Shown: positions 1 to 11,040 of the stretch, piece after piece | Numbering within the stretch: the stretch's first letter is position 1 | Layout: each line of letters starts with the position of its first letter | NCBI GenBank assembly: GCA_038373865.1 | Contig: JAXGGA010002059.1 | Span: 62,001 to 126,000, forward strand | DNA from: Uloborus plumipes | Taxonomy: Eukaryota; Arthropoda; Arachnida; Araneae; Uloboridae | Direction of reading: 5' to 3' | Length of the DNA: 64,000 bases | Notes under the pieces: model-generated | What the model was told of the DNA's origin: nothing | Databases searched by the model: none | What the model saw: only the letters and a program-made list of their open reading frames with translations | Translations under genes and position numbers: made by a program

Positions 1-526
1 GTTTTTTCTTTCCTTTCCTTCGCGTTCTGCTGCTTGTTGGCTGTGTCTACGCGGCAAAAAGAGAATCGCTACAAAGAGATCAATTTCCGTTGGAACAATT
101 TGAAATGATTGTAACATGTTGGAAAACCTTAGAACTATGATTAAATGTATGTACTTACGTGAGAATTCGAAGATTAAAATGAAGAATTAATCCATTTTTG
201 TAATAAACTCAAGTTGAAATCCAAGACTGTGAAAACGCTGCACCACCAATGCTGCACGTCCGCCATTCAAATGGTTGATGATGATGATAAGCCCTTGGAC
301 TCGCAATGCGCAGCCGCAGGCTATCAGGGGTGCTTTTAAAAAGTCACACTGAGCATGCGCTAGCCTAAAGGGTGTCGATGGCGCTCTAGAAAAAGCATTA
401 GGCAGCTTCTGAGAGGCCTTTTGGCACGAAAAGAGCATTTCAAATTCGCAATGGCACCCCATGGCACCTTGCTTCCACCCCAGCTTTCTCATTGGCACCC
501 CTGCGTCACCCTTAGTCTTAACAGTG
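1..526 (+). mobile_element. CACTG-terminus DNA element, right part (copy A)
   Basis: Right-hand part of a non-autonomous DNA transposon cut by the window edge. It aligns along its length to 29797-30321, including the shared pyrimidine tract, the phrase around 140-220 and the terminal block rich in GGCACC/GGTGCC. It ends in CTTAACAGTG followed by TA (527-528), the same end as copies B and C. Small open frames across it are not genes. Class is inferred from termini and TA flank; no transposase is present. Confidence 0.75.
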
Positions 527-565
527 TATGGAATTGACAATGTAGCAAGATTGCAGGAATAAATT

Positions 566-569
<4 letters not shown>

Positions 570-596
<27 letters not shown>

Positions 597-600
597 AAAA
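570..600. repeat. (AAAT)n microsatellite
   Basis: About seven AAAT/TAAA units directly after copy A of the CACTG element. A second tract of the same type lies at 53252-53277. Confidence 0.9.
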
Positions 601-1070
601 ATGGTTTCTATTTATATAATTCGATGTAGAAAGCATAACGGAAGAGGACTTAGTATTTTTCCCTGTCTCAAAGGAGGTTCGTACAATATGGCTACAGGGT
701 TTATCCACGTAAAATAAAAATTAAAAAAATCGGAATTTTTCGTGCCATATCATTTTTATCTTGATGAAAGTTAACAAAGTGCATCGATAGGAAATACTTT
801 TTGAGATGAAATATTTCAACAAAAATAAAAATCAATTTTACAAAAAATCCTGACGTTCAGAATTTTTTCATAATTTTCCTGAAATTAGCACCGAAAAGTA
901 CAAAAAATTTAGCCATTACTTCTCTTGTATTTTTTTACATCGCACTCCTTTGTCATTTTCAACTCGTAAACCTCCATGATCGAAAAAACCGTTTTGGCCT
1001 AATTTTTCTTCGCAAAAAGGAAGGATTCTCTGACTGTATATTGACATCATCTCTTCAAAATTTATGTTCA
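601..1070. other. AT-rich stretch, nothing recognised
   Basis: Low-GC sequence with many A and T runs. No long open frame, inverted repeat or family match to other parts of the window was seen. Confidence 0.5.
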
Positions 1071-1262
1071 TTTTCTATAGTCACTGCCCGTAAATTGACA
1101 TTAACGTTTGCAAAAGAAAAATTCCTTTTCTGTAGTCACGGCCCGTAAATTAACATTACCCTATTGAAAGCTATATGGATTTTCTACGCTTATTGCCGAT
1201 AAATTAACATTATGCTCATAAAAGTTTTCATTTTCTTATAGTCACTGCCCATAAACTATTAT
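1071..1262 (+). repeat. Minisatellite, four diverged ~51-55 bp units
   Basis: Four direct units begin with TTTTCTATAGTCACTGCCCG or a variant at 1071, 1126, 1180 and 1231. Each continues with a TAAATTRACATTA-type segment. Spacings are 55, 54 and 51 bp. The units differ by substitutions and small indels, so the array is old. Confidence 0.75.
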
Positions 1263-2125
1263 TTGCCTTAAAACTTAATTCATTATTGGATGAATAAGTA
1301 ATGTTCTGGGACAAAAATAAGAAATTTCCGTGAAATAAACTAGTTTTCTCAGGGTTAAATAATCTTCAATCCCTTAACCATCTCATTATTTTCAAGAAAA
1401 CGGTCAAAAAAAGGGTCATTTTTTAATTCCAGAAAACTATATAAATAAAGGTGTTTGTACAATGTACGTATTCATTTTTGAGTTTTGGATTTTTTTAGCT
1501 TAAAGTTTGTAAGCTTTAGCCCAAAAATAGAAGGCGAAAGATCAGCACGTAATTTTGACGAGAGTGAACAGAAAGGATTTAAACATCTAAAGTATGCTGT
1601 ATACGTATAATTAGCTCTGAACCATTAAACAAAGCATCTTCAAAAACTTTTACAGAATAAGGGTTGAAATATTACTAACTACAAAAACTGCTGTTCAACA
1701 CATTGAAACAAGAGACAACATAAACGCATTTGTTTTTAATTAATAAATTATCGGAAAATAAATCTATACATATAACTAACGCTTTTAAATAGAAAATGAC
1801 AGTTCCGTAAACCTCAATAATCAAAACGAACAATTTGAAGAAGCAAAAATGTTTATTTAGAATAAATTATTAAAGTTTGATAATGATACAAATATTCCTT
1901 CAAAAGAAAAATTCAATACTGTGGTTGAAAGTTGAAAACGTTTGGTGCAATTGGCCCATCTCACCCGATGAAGTTTTTAGTAGTGATGTCGTCTGAAGAA
2001 AATTGTAAATAAAGTTTTAGTATTAATATCAATGGGTTAAAGTTTGAAATAGATAAATACCTTTTTGCATAAATATAATAGCATAAATACAACGTTGTTA
2101 AAAGCACAAATGCGCAGGAAAACTG
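1263..2125. other. AT-rich stretch, nothing recognised
   Basis: No credible gene, terminal repeats or internal repetition was found here. Confidence 0.45.
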
Positions 2126-2293
2126 CAGACACGTGTTTCGGCGTTACAAGTAAACCCTTTTCAATGCTAAAAATTATGAGATTATGGATGCACAGATACC
2201 CGATAAAAGGTTTTGTCGGTTGTCGGTGTATACATAAGCTCACAATTTTTTGCATTGAAAAAGGTGTTCTCTGTAACGCCGAAACACAGAGAC
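2126..2293. repeat. Imperfect foldback repeat, family F copy 1
   Basis: The left arm starts near GTGTTTCGGCGTTACA and the right arm ends near TGTAACGCCGAAACAC. Both arms share a TTTTCAATGC segment and meet at a CGATAAAAG/TTTTGTCGG centre. A second, diverged copy lies at 33855-34060. Short open frames on both strands arise from the symmetry. Confidence 0.7.
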
Positions 2294-2344
2294 TCCGCGG
2301 TCTCTCGCTGAATAATTTTTACTTTAGCTACCAGTTTGTTTTTA

Positions 2345-2485
2345 ACTCTTAGCTTCTATAAGATAATTTCTACCTCCAGTTCGGTTTCTGTCTAAGATAG
2401 ACTGATTATCTGTAATGAGGATGAAACAACAGTACCTGGATGACATGGCCGAGTTGGTGATGTCTTGTATGTAGTTCTGCCTTTG
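2345..2485 (+). repeat. Interspersed repeat, family G, short copy
   Basis: About 140 bp clearly match 13295-13435. Shared phrases include GCTTCTATAA, CAGTACCTGGATGACATGG and GCCTTTGAGGTG (with differences). More diverged relatives are at 9316-9760, 39140-39420 and 49150-49410. Confidence 0.65.
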
Positions 2486-3057
2486 AGGTGATAATTTACT
2501 ACTTAATATGGGGAAATAACTGCAGACACAGCTGTCATTGCCATACTAGTATACGTTCAGTGCAATCCCAACATGAACAAATCATGCATTGTATCCACAA
2601 CTCAATAGTTCTTTCTTCTGAAAATTTATTTTCCCGGAAGAGGGTTACACACATAGAAATTCATACTTCAAGCATTGATTTTTCGAGTCTTAGATTGGAT
2701 ATATCTACCCTCCTACTCCTACCCCACTCCAAAGGTAGACATTAGAACATATCAACGAATTAAAATTGCAAAAATAAACCAGATTGAATAATATAACACT
2801 GCAGACATACCGTTTGTTTGATAACAGAACAAAAATAATTCTTAAATTTTCTTTTTCAAAGGTTTTGAATACTTGCAAAAAAATAAAATCGAGCATTTCG
2901 AAATAAACATGCACTATAAATTGTACCAAGCACTCATTCTGTTTGCATACCGGTGCCTTTTATCTTCAAGTAGACGCAGATGCCGATAATTCAGCATCAT
3001 TTATTGCTCAGATACCAACAGGTTCTATAGAACCAGTAGAGTTCCATATTACCACTA
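2486..3057. other. Possible flank of the retroelement relic
   Basis: Contains several short open frames on both strands but none with family features. The part next to 3058 may be further decayed retroelement sequence; nothing firm can be read there. No LTR was recognised. Confidence 0.35.
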
Positions 3058-3416
3058 TTTCTTTGGCTGTTTATATTTCTTTTCGAAATGCCTTGAAATC
3101 TTTGGATGCATTAACTCGCTGACAGTTTTGATAGGACGTCCGAGAAATTGCACAGCTGGGGATGAATCTGTTGCGGAATGAGACAAAGATCTGTACGTAA
3201 GCCAAAGTCTGTTCACGGTTGCAGTTATTGTACTACGCTCATACAGTCTAACAGCATTTTAAGAAGGGTATGCTCAAAGTTTTGGATGATGCTTTCAGCC
3301 TTTGTACGAAAAAGCCTCAAGTGGTAGCCCATACATGGCAAATAGTTGCTGCTACACAGCTATTGCACTTACTGCTGATGTAAATGACATGTTTGCTACA
3401 TCGATCCACTCTAAGC
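3058..3416 (-). pseudogene. Ty3/gypsy integrase fragment, decayed
   Basis: Minus-strand translation gives ordered pieces typical of the integrase core of Ty3/gypsy LTR retrotransposons. A WIDV...TSA segment (about 3380-3415) is followed by FAMYGLPLE (about 3316-3340), matching the usual FATYGLPE block. Then comes KAESIIQNFEHTLLKML (3251-3303), matching the AERxVQTFKHALKKML block. Last is a TYRSLSHSATDSSPAVQFLG stretch continuing into GRPIKTVSELMHP (about 3103-3190), matching the SPAELLxGRxxRTRLDLLHP block. At least one internal stop, a frame change and a deletion of the DNG segment show it is dead. Protease, reverse transcriptase and LTRs are not visible. The family call rests on motif order; a protein search would settle it. 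Confidence 0.72.
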
Positions 3417-3918
3417 AACGGGCAATTAATTTGGTCCTTCTGTTTAAACTCCAAGTGAATATAGTCACTTGGAGCTTTAGATCAAACCCACGATTGCATT
3501 AGTGTGACAGAAGGAGACTTAGCTAGAAGTTGGGCACTTTGCAATCAGCTGATATAGTATTGGTCTAAATTGGGGCACCAAAAATGACTTGGCAAATGTT
3601 TTCATCTTTACACTTTCGTAGTAAGTATTCGTAGTAAGTTCAGGAAGTAGTTCGAACAAAAGTTTTATTAACATAAGGAATGACTACTCTCATATCCGAT
3701 AGCACACAGTGTCAATCAACAGAGAATTCCTTTTTTCTAATGCAATAGGATTTTAAGTGAAGATTATCAATATTGGACATACTTAAATACCATTCGCAAT
3801 TTTTTTTATCACTTCTGTATGCACTGGTAATACCTAGAGTGTCTAGTAATACCATCAGAAAGATGCAAGTAACTATGATAGTTTGGAAAGCTTATAAATG
3901 TCTGGCAGGTACTACCCC
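3417..3918. other. Unassigned sequence beside the retroelement relic
   Basis: Includes a short hairpin CCAAGTGAATATAGTCACTTGG near 3451-3472 and a duplicated CGTAGTAAGT near 3616-3640. May include more of the degraded retroelement, but no further motif can be read. Confidence 0.35.
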
Positions 3919-4328
3919 TAGCAGCATAATCTTATCGGCCGATGATCGGCAATTCATCGAATCCCGATGAAATTCTCATCGGCCGATGATTGGATTCGAT
4001 GAGTTCTCTTCGAGAATTGCTCCAATATGTCTCACCGGCCAAACAGAATCCGAGCAGCAAAATCCGATGAGTTTTGCTCGAAATACGATGAGATTTGGAG
4101 CAATTTACGAGCAGTGCAGTCCCGTACCAATGAATTTAGGATAATTTTTGGATGCTCGGCTTATTTTCATCTTGAAAGTTGATCGGAAGGATATCGCTTT
4201 CCGATGAAAAGTAGCTTATCGAAAACCGTGCTCGGATACTGATCGGAACGATGTCATCGTGCGTTACGGGATCCGTTTAGGAGGAGTTCGATGATCGGTC
4301 GAGCAAAATCCGATGAGTTGATGCTACT
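3919..4328. mobile_element. MITE-like element rich in CCGATGA motifs
   Basis: The left end reads AGCAGCATAATCTTATCGG and the right end is its imperfect inverse, CCGATGAGTTGATGCTACT. Inside, CCGATGA, ATCGG and CGATGA occur many times on both strands, and GAGCAAAATCCGATGAG-like phrases recur. No open frame of note and no clear target duplication, so the superfamily is not assigned. Confidence 0.6.
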
Positions 4329-5635
4329 TGGGACAGTCTCATTACGTAATCTTGAATAAAAACCAGCATTTTGATTTGCAATTATTGTGCTTGTATAAAG
4401 GCAAGTCTACCTCTGTAAAAGAACAGTACCATGAGCGACATAGCTTTATGAGGGAGAAATAAAGCTTTATGAGTGGGAAATGTAACCAATGTACTTGTTG
4501 TACAGACTAGCAGTACTTATTCCACAGACTGGTGCCTCAACAGATGGAAGTCATTACCACTTGAGACCTTCAATGCTCTATTTCACTCTTGAGGTGCAAA
4601 TTGAACCAGGGATTCAATTTAGCCTAAAGCATCCTTATCCAAGAGAAATAGATGCTCAGGGAGTCTTTAACATGTTCTACAATCATATAGCATGGGCGTT
4701 GATAGCTGTCTGCATCTTGAACCTACACTGATTTGAATCAGGGTTTGGATCTGGTTGTCCATTCACAAAAGGCACATCTCCCTCCATTGCCAAAGTAAAA
4801 CATGGATATTTCGAAACATTACTGTTTTATTTTTGCTAAATGTCTCTTTAATTTCTGAGTCACTCTTGTGTCTCACCATCACATGAATTGCATACTTAAA
4901 CATTCACTGATGCTTTCACGGCCCGTTTCTGACCGGATAAGCATGACAAAAGCAAAAATAAAAAAAGTGCTTCGCTCTTAAAATTTATCCCTTTTTTTAA
5001 AATCAAATTATGATTGTGTTGCATATATTTCCTTCATTTCGTTGATGGTCGATTACTTTCATGAAATGAATAGAAAAGAAAATGCAACTGCACGATTGCT
5101 CAAAAATAACTTGGGCTACCCGATTCTGACTGACATCATTATTGAAAGACATTTCTCTTAATCCATTGGTGTCGATGTCTCCTCGAGTAATTAACTCAGC
5201 GACGGATCTAGCCCTGAGGCACGGCAATACATTAAATTCTCCGCAATCACTTTTCTATGGCTGAGATTGAAATCAACAGCTTTTCCATGTTTCTTTCTGC
5301 TAGAACTTGCGTTTCATTTTTGTCCCTCAGTCAACCTTTCGTGCAAAATTCTCGTTGTTAAGCCCGTAAACGTAACAAACCAAAAACGGGGAATCGCGAT
5401 TCAACACAAAATGATGGATTACACCCCTGATCTTTCATAATGCCAAGCACGCAATGGTAACGGATATTTCCGTGTGAAGGGATGGTGTGTGTGTGTGTGT
5501 GGAAGGAAGGCCTTGCGCACGACTTCGCCTTTGCCAGGATCCGTCCGTTTTCTAAGCGGATGTAAAAATGCGGGGGGCGCAACTGAATCTTCTATAAAAA
5601 CATGCATCTCATACGATGATTTGATTTGGTTGCAT
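4329..5635. other. No gene recognised; unassigned open frame and short GT tract
   Basis: One 80-codon plus-strand frame (4489-4731) has balanced composition but no recognised motif. A short GT run lies at about 5485-5500. The part 5200-5600 is GC-richer than its surroundings without a family match. Confidence 0.35.
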
Positions 5636-6410
5636 CTTATCTTCAACGTCGGGAATGGAATATGTTGTAAAATGTACGCTATTGTGGTTTGAACTCAACC
5701 CACGGCTCGATTAGGTCTGGTGGAAACGCAGGTTTGGGGATGATGTAACTGATGGGGAAGTCAACATTTCAAATGGGAATTGCATAGCTTATCTTCAACT
5801 ACAGTAGTGCTTTGAGGTAATTTGCCGTTGATGTGAGTGAGACATGCAAACAAAATAGACATGGATAGAAAAGTGACTTATTCTGTTTTCGTATTCTGTA
5901 GGGAATGGGATACATTGTAAACTGTACGCTAAAATGTGGTTTCAGCCCAATCGGTGCTTGACAAAGTTTAGTGGAAACTAAAGTTTAGGGAAGATGCACT
6001 GTTAGCACTTCAAATAGGAAATACCATAACTTATCTTGAATTACAGCAGTACTGTGGACCGTTGATGAAAGAAATGAAAACAAAACAACATGTGTAGGGA
6101 ATGATTTGTTTTGTATATGTCTACAGGAAAGTTAATCGCATAACGTTCAACGGTTATGATCCATAAAATTTGGTTGTACCTTGTCTGCTATAAGAAATGT
6201 GAAATATAGTAAAATGCGGATTAAATTCAACCCGTGGTTGATTAGGTTTTGTGGAAACGTTGGTTTGGGAAGATGTACTGTTGGAGAAAGTAACCTATTA
6301 AATGGAAATGCATCTTATCTTGAAATACAGCAGCATTTTGCGTTATTTTGTAGCACTTAATGTGAGACATGAGAGCAAAATAGACATGCCTTGAGAAATA
6401 GTCCTCAATT
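5636..6410 (+). repeat. Three diverged tandem units of ~250-290 bp
   Basis: Three direct units carry the same ordered blocks: a TGTAAAMTGTACGCTA-type block, an AACCCACGGCTCGATTAGGT-like block (5698, about 5948, 6229), a GTGGAAACG block, a CTTATCTTSAAYTACAG block (5789, 6021, 6313) and a GAGACATG...CAAAATAGACATG block. Spacing is about 250 then 283 bp. Divergence is high, so the array is old. No coding frame runs through it. Confidence 0.75.
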
Positions 6411-6949
6411 TTTTGCAGAAAATTTTTCCCCGCAATACGATTGTCAATAGCGATCCACCCTTTGAAATGTAATACCTTGGTACGTGTGGTGTACAAAAAA
6501 TATTGTGTACTGTTTCGTCGCTGTCAGACTTAGATCTGTATAGATCTAGGAAGTACTAAAACAAGGAAAGGAATGAAATCGAATATCTTGTAAAAGAAGT
6601 CATTTTATGCAGTTTTTGATTATTTTCCAAAGAATAGACACTTTTGCTCATAGAACAGGTTTTAATGTATGCAGAGTTATTGTGGACTGAATTTAACACG
6701 AACTTGAGTAAGCTAAGCTGCAGTACAAGTTTGATTGAAGTTTTAAAATGCATCATGTAGGCAAAAAATTTGTCACTGCTAAGAAGAAGACTAATTTTGA
6801 GCTGCAGCGGCTGCAATAGGGCTTTGAGGTTTTATTCGTAGTCGCGGTAATACGCAACAGTAAAATGAGTTCTTGGTTTCCCCAGTGGTGTCACAAAGCG
6901 CAGTACTTTATAGTACCTTCCCTTTCGAAATATATAATTTCCTTTCGAG
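6411..6949. other. AT-rich stretch, nothing recognised
   Basis: Short minus-strand frames at 6242-6496 and 6556-6816 show no motifs. A palindromic GATCTGTATAGATC lies at about 6533-6547. Confidence 0.4.
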
Positions 6950-7241
6950 CACTGTAAAGAAAATGTGTAACCTTCATATACGTAACACACTATGTGCAAC
7001 CAATTTGTGCAATACGTAACATAATTTGTGCATCATCACTCCGTAAAAGCGGGGGCAAGCATTCTGCATCCAAAGTTGCCTCAAATGCAATGGAGTAAAT
7101 TAACTGATAAAACTAGTGTAACGTTATGAGCGATGCACATACCGTTGCTCCAGTTTTATCAGTTAAGTTACTCCATTACATTGGAGGCAGCTACGTTGCC
7201 ACACAGACTAAAGTTGCACAACTTTTGCAGTGTGTTACGTA
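6950..7241. mobile_element. Foldback MITE, GTGTAACGTTA family copy 1
   Basis: The core palindrome at about 7092-7174 has arms reading GGAGTAA...AACTGATAAAACT...GTAACG and the inverse. The same core, with GCATTCTGCATTCAAAGTTGCC beside it, occurs at 31043-31220. Outer ends look like CACTGTAAA/GCAGTG or TACGTAACACACT/GTGTGTTACGTA, so the exact boundary is uncertain. Confidence 0.65.
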
Positions 7242-7938
7242 AATGAATTTAATCTAAGCAATTAACAAAGCAGTTTCACTTCAAATGCCTTTAAAATTTT
7301 TTGTTCTTAATGCAAAACGAACATGGTTTACAGAAAACAGTTAATAACATTTTTGTACCTCAGAATCAGACTAACGTAAGTCCATTTTCGTAACTTTTCA
7401 TCAGATTGCAAAAACAATTGTCGATTGCATGCTAAGCATGGGACTCACGCTCTTTTAACGCTGTGCTGCTGAATAATTGTGAAGAAATTTCTTTTATAGA
7501 GTAATGTTCTCATGGGTTGATGCGAGTAAGATTCTATGTACAATGCAGTGATAAAGTGGAAATCACCATTTTTGGACTTACGACGTTCTGGTTCTGACGT
7601 ACAGATTTATGCTCAAAAATATACAAAAAAGACTCATATTCTAAAATAATGTCAGAACTGCTTTAAACTACATCAACTATCTGAATCTTCGCTTTAGTAA
7701 TTAAATATAAAAGGATGAAAACCCAATAAATGCAATTAATTATCAGACAACAACTTCTGATACGGTATTTTTTCCATCTTATGAGGACGTAGTTTTTTAC
7801 CGATGTAAAACTAATTGGTTGCTTTCAGATTAAAATAGAAGCATTTTTCCGCATCAGATATTTTCAGCACTCGATTGATGAATGATCACCCTTCACTGAC
7901 GACATTGGCCATTGAAAAAGGAACATTGATCAATATTA
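7242..7938. other. AT-rich stretch, nothing recognised
   Basis: No repeat pairing or coding signal seen. Confidence 0.4.
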
Positions 7939-8230
7939 TCAAAAGAGAAAAGAAACATTACATTCGATTGGAGTCTTTGACCGACCTGGGTGGTCTATTT
8001 GAAGAAGATTCAGTACCTTCACTGCGCTGGAGACCATGTCGAAGTAGGTAAGTTTGGCAAGAGTAATCCCTCTAAATATGTCAAGAGCTTTCGTATTTCT
8101 TTGGTTCTTGTTAAACCGAATATGAGTAAATTGATTTATACACAAGAGTGATTTTTGAACGACATACTTTTTGATGAAATGATTTTTCCAAAATGAAATA
8201 AAATGCACAACTGTTTCAAGAGGTTGAGAA
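7939..8230 (-). pseudogene. Possible non-LTR retrotransposon C-terminal relic
   Basis: A minus-strand frame of about 97 codons is open up to the end of the neighbouring foldback. Its pattern (FTHIR, then KALDIFRGITLAKL, then a hydrophobic tail) loosely resembles the C-terminal tail of Jockey-type LINE reverse transcriptases. The expected upstream cysteine/histidine residues are not clear. It could be chance; treat as a lead only. Confidence 0.2.
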
Positions 8231-8236
8231 AATATA

Positions 8237-8888
8237 CAGGGTGTCCACTCCAATCGTGGACCAATAGCTAATTTCTAAACCGTTAGCGATAAGCATAAAG
8301 TTTATTTAGGAAAAAATCTCCAAATTACGAAAGGAATTTTGGGTCTATTCAATGTTTTTCAAAAAATCAAATTTTGAAAGAGTTACGAAATTTAAATTTT
8401 TATACAGCCCCCCAGTCCTATCAATCATATTTAGAAAAACATTCTTGACACTGTAACATTTAAAACTAAAAAAAAATCACTCTTCTACCACAAAAATTGA
8501 CCGAGTTATGACGTTTTGAAAAATCAAGATTTTGCATTGTTTCATGACGGCATCGAGGGAGCGATCTCTCAATGACGTCATGAAACAACGCAAAATCTTG
8601 ATTTTTCAAAACGTCATAACTCTGTCAATTTTTGTGGTAGAAGAGTGATTTTTTTTTAGTTTTAAACGTTGCAGTGTCAAGAATGTTTTACTAAATATGA
8701 TTGATAGGACTGGGGGGCTGTATAAAAATTTAAATTTCGTAACTCTTTCAAAATTTGATTTTTTGAAAAACATTGAATAGACCCAAAATTCCTTTCGTAA
8801 TTTGGAGATTTTTTCCTAAATAAACTATATGTTTATCTCTAACGGTTTAGAAATTAGCTATTGGTCCACGATTGGAGTGGACACCCTG
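8237..8888. mobile_element. 652-bp near-perfect foldback element
   Basis: Almost the whole segment is one palindrome. It starts CAGGGTGTCCACTCCAATCG and ends with the inverse, CGATTGGAGTGGACACCCTG; arms of about 320 bp meet near 8563. Both ends are flanked by TATA, consistent with a TA or TATA target duplication. Arm mismatches are few. There is no coding capacity; a transcript would fold into a very long hairpin. Confidence 0.9.
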
Positions 8889-9040
8889 TATATTAGTTCT
8901 GGAACTATCAAATTTATGAGCAGTTTTTAGACATTCGTTTAGACTGAAATAAGCTCATGTACTTTTTTGCATTCTTGTATTTGGATTTTCTTCTTTATGA
9001 CTCCCTATGATTTAATAAACTCAGTAAGCATGTCATTTGA

Positions 9041-9245
9041 TGTGAATTATGCCTTCCACACACACATATACCACAGGTACCCGTTTATAGGGTGGACATC
9101 CATTCACAGTACAACAGCACATTCATACAAAGAAGGGATAAGGACAAGAGAGAGAAAAAGCACATCCACGCCCGAGATGGGTTATGAAGCCGGGACCTCC
9201 GCATTCAGATCAAACTTTTCTGACCACTAGACAAGATGGATAGCA
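9041..9245 (-). mobile_element. tRNA-derived SINE, copy 1 (truncated)
   Basis: On the minus strand the head reads CTTGTCTAGTGGTCAG (A-box-like), followed about 35 bp later by GGTCCCGGCTTCATAACC (degenerate B box). The body contains GTGAATGGATGTCCACCC and AAACGGGTACCTGTGG. The same order occurs at 37050-37262 (plus). The 3' part beyond the shared GTGTGTGGAAG phrase is lost here. The tRNA source was not determined. Confidence 0.75.
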
Positions 9246-9315
9246 TTAAAAAATTTCATAAAGAAGCTAAGAGTGCTTAGAATTCAATTTATTGTTTAGG
9301 ACACTCTCTTATTTG

Positions 9316-9759
9316 CAGTACACCACCAGCTCGTTCATTCCATACATGGACTGCGGTTACGTGCTTATTATGCATTCATCAGCATGGAGTAAGAATCAAA
9401 CGAGCTGGAGGCAAAAATCCCCTTGTCGAGCAAATAAAGCCAACAAAAACTGGTAGCTAATGCGAAATTAGAACACCAGCGAGCGACCGCAGTTGGTACG
9501 GTACAACACAAAAATTTTGAGTCAAAGCTCGGGTATAAAGCAGTAAGTCACAGCCCCTAAGCGAGTTGTACCGTACCAAGTGCGGTCGCTCACTGGTGTT
9601 CTAATTTCACATTAGCTACCAGTTATTGTTGGCTCTCTTTGCTCTACAACAGGATTTTTGCCTCCAGCTCATTTAATTCCCGTTCCATGTTGATGAGTGC
9701 ATAATAAGCACGAAACTGCAGTCTATGGATGGAATAAACGAGCTGGTGGTTTATTGCAT
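9316..9759. repeat. ~445-bp foldback, family G long copy
   Basis: Two arms (about 9316-9509 and 9565-9758) pair over most of their length. The outer part carries ACCACCAGCTCGT / ACGAGCTGGTGG and the ACTGCAGTCYATGGAT block of family G. The inner part carries CTGGTAGCTAATG...GCGAGCGACCGCA...GGTACGGTACAAC and its inverse. The loop is about 55 bp. A GCCTTAGCCCTGGCTTAGG tail at 9765-9785 also occurs beside the 49-kb copy. Confidence 0.8.
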
Positions 9760-9810
9760 GTTTTTGCCTTAGCCCTGGCTTAGGGACGGTTACTTACTGC
9801 TTTACATCTT

Positions 9811-11040
9811 ATTAGTGGCAAAAGAGTATTTTGAAAATTGAAAATAAATGAATTAAAAATTAGAAAATATAAAAAAAGGTCATTTTTACTCATAGACAGC
9901 TTAACAGTTAGATATTGTAACTTTTTGTCTCAATTCATCTTAAAATATGAATAACATATCACACAGGTAAGATGAAAGGAGCACGTTTATAATGTTATAA
10001 TAATCTGATTGGAAAAATGTCTCTTTTGTTATACTCTTTTGATATACTCCCAGTAAATTAAGTCATTGCCTCTGCAGAATTTTAGTTTTTTAACTCAAAT
10101 ATTCCAGTTACTTTAGTCCATTTAAAATATAAATTGAATTTCTTTATGGGACAAAAATGTTTTACTAGGCATTTTTTTCTGCGTGGGTGGTGAGAGGGGG
10201 GATGAACCTGGACGGAGTTCCAGTGTTTTTTTTTATGTAGGATTTAATCGGAAGATGCAAAAAAGAGGGACATATTATGAGTTGGAAATGCCATATTATG
10301 CCATCTTTTTGCTAATGCCGATTCGATGCACGGTTAAGGAGTTTTACATAGCAGAAATTGGAAATATTCTTTTACTGTTTTATAAGATGTGTTATGAATC
10401 AAGCGTAAATGTTTACCGACATGGCTGATATTGATCTCATGCAAAACGGGCGAAAATAAAATGCCATTATTCCCCCTTTCTAGGAACCATAAACTCAAGG
10501 AACAAGAATTACTGCCCTTTCTTTTTTGTAATGAAGGATTGCGATTTGTTCAAATTTTTCTTAGTATGATCTTTCTTATATATGATTTTTAGAAATGAGA
10601 AAGTGGTGTATATGATTTAACGATTGACGAGACTCACACGTCATATCACGAACGATATTAATTGAATTAACATCTGCTGTAGTAGTAGGGTAGTTCCCTT
10701 TTGATATATGTGTAAGTTGTTGCACAAAACGCCCTACAAAATTTGAAATATATAAACCTTGTCTTGTTCCATATGCCGTATGAAAAATATGAACTTACCT
10801 TCTATATAATTCAATTAAGATTCATGAAACCATTTTTAATAGTATTTTTTTCTTAATAACAAACTTATGATGTGATAAATTCCCTATAACATGCGAAAAG
10901 AAAGTAAATATTGTTTCTTTAACTCTTTCAAAATTTAATTGTATTTCATAGAAGTCGCGTCCATGTTCTGCATAAAGTTTATGCAATGAAACAAGGATCT
11001 GTCATATGTTGAGTCTTTGTAGGATGTTTTGTGCAAACAA
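9811..11040. other. AT-rich stretch, nothing recognised
   Basis: One 81-codon frame at 10183-10428 (plus) lacks recognisable features. No repeats paired with other parts of the window. Confidence 0.4.

Noticed and set aside
187..540. 117-codon minus frame
   Set aside because: Runs along the end of a CACTG-terminus transposon whose other copies do not keep the frame.
4489..4731. 80-codon plus frame as a gene
   Set aside because: ATG and composition are acceptable, but there is no motif, no promoter or splice context, and the length is expected by chance.
8570..8582. CREB-like TGACGTCA site at the palindrome centre
   Set aside because: It arises at the symmetric centre of a foldback element and is a single site.
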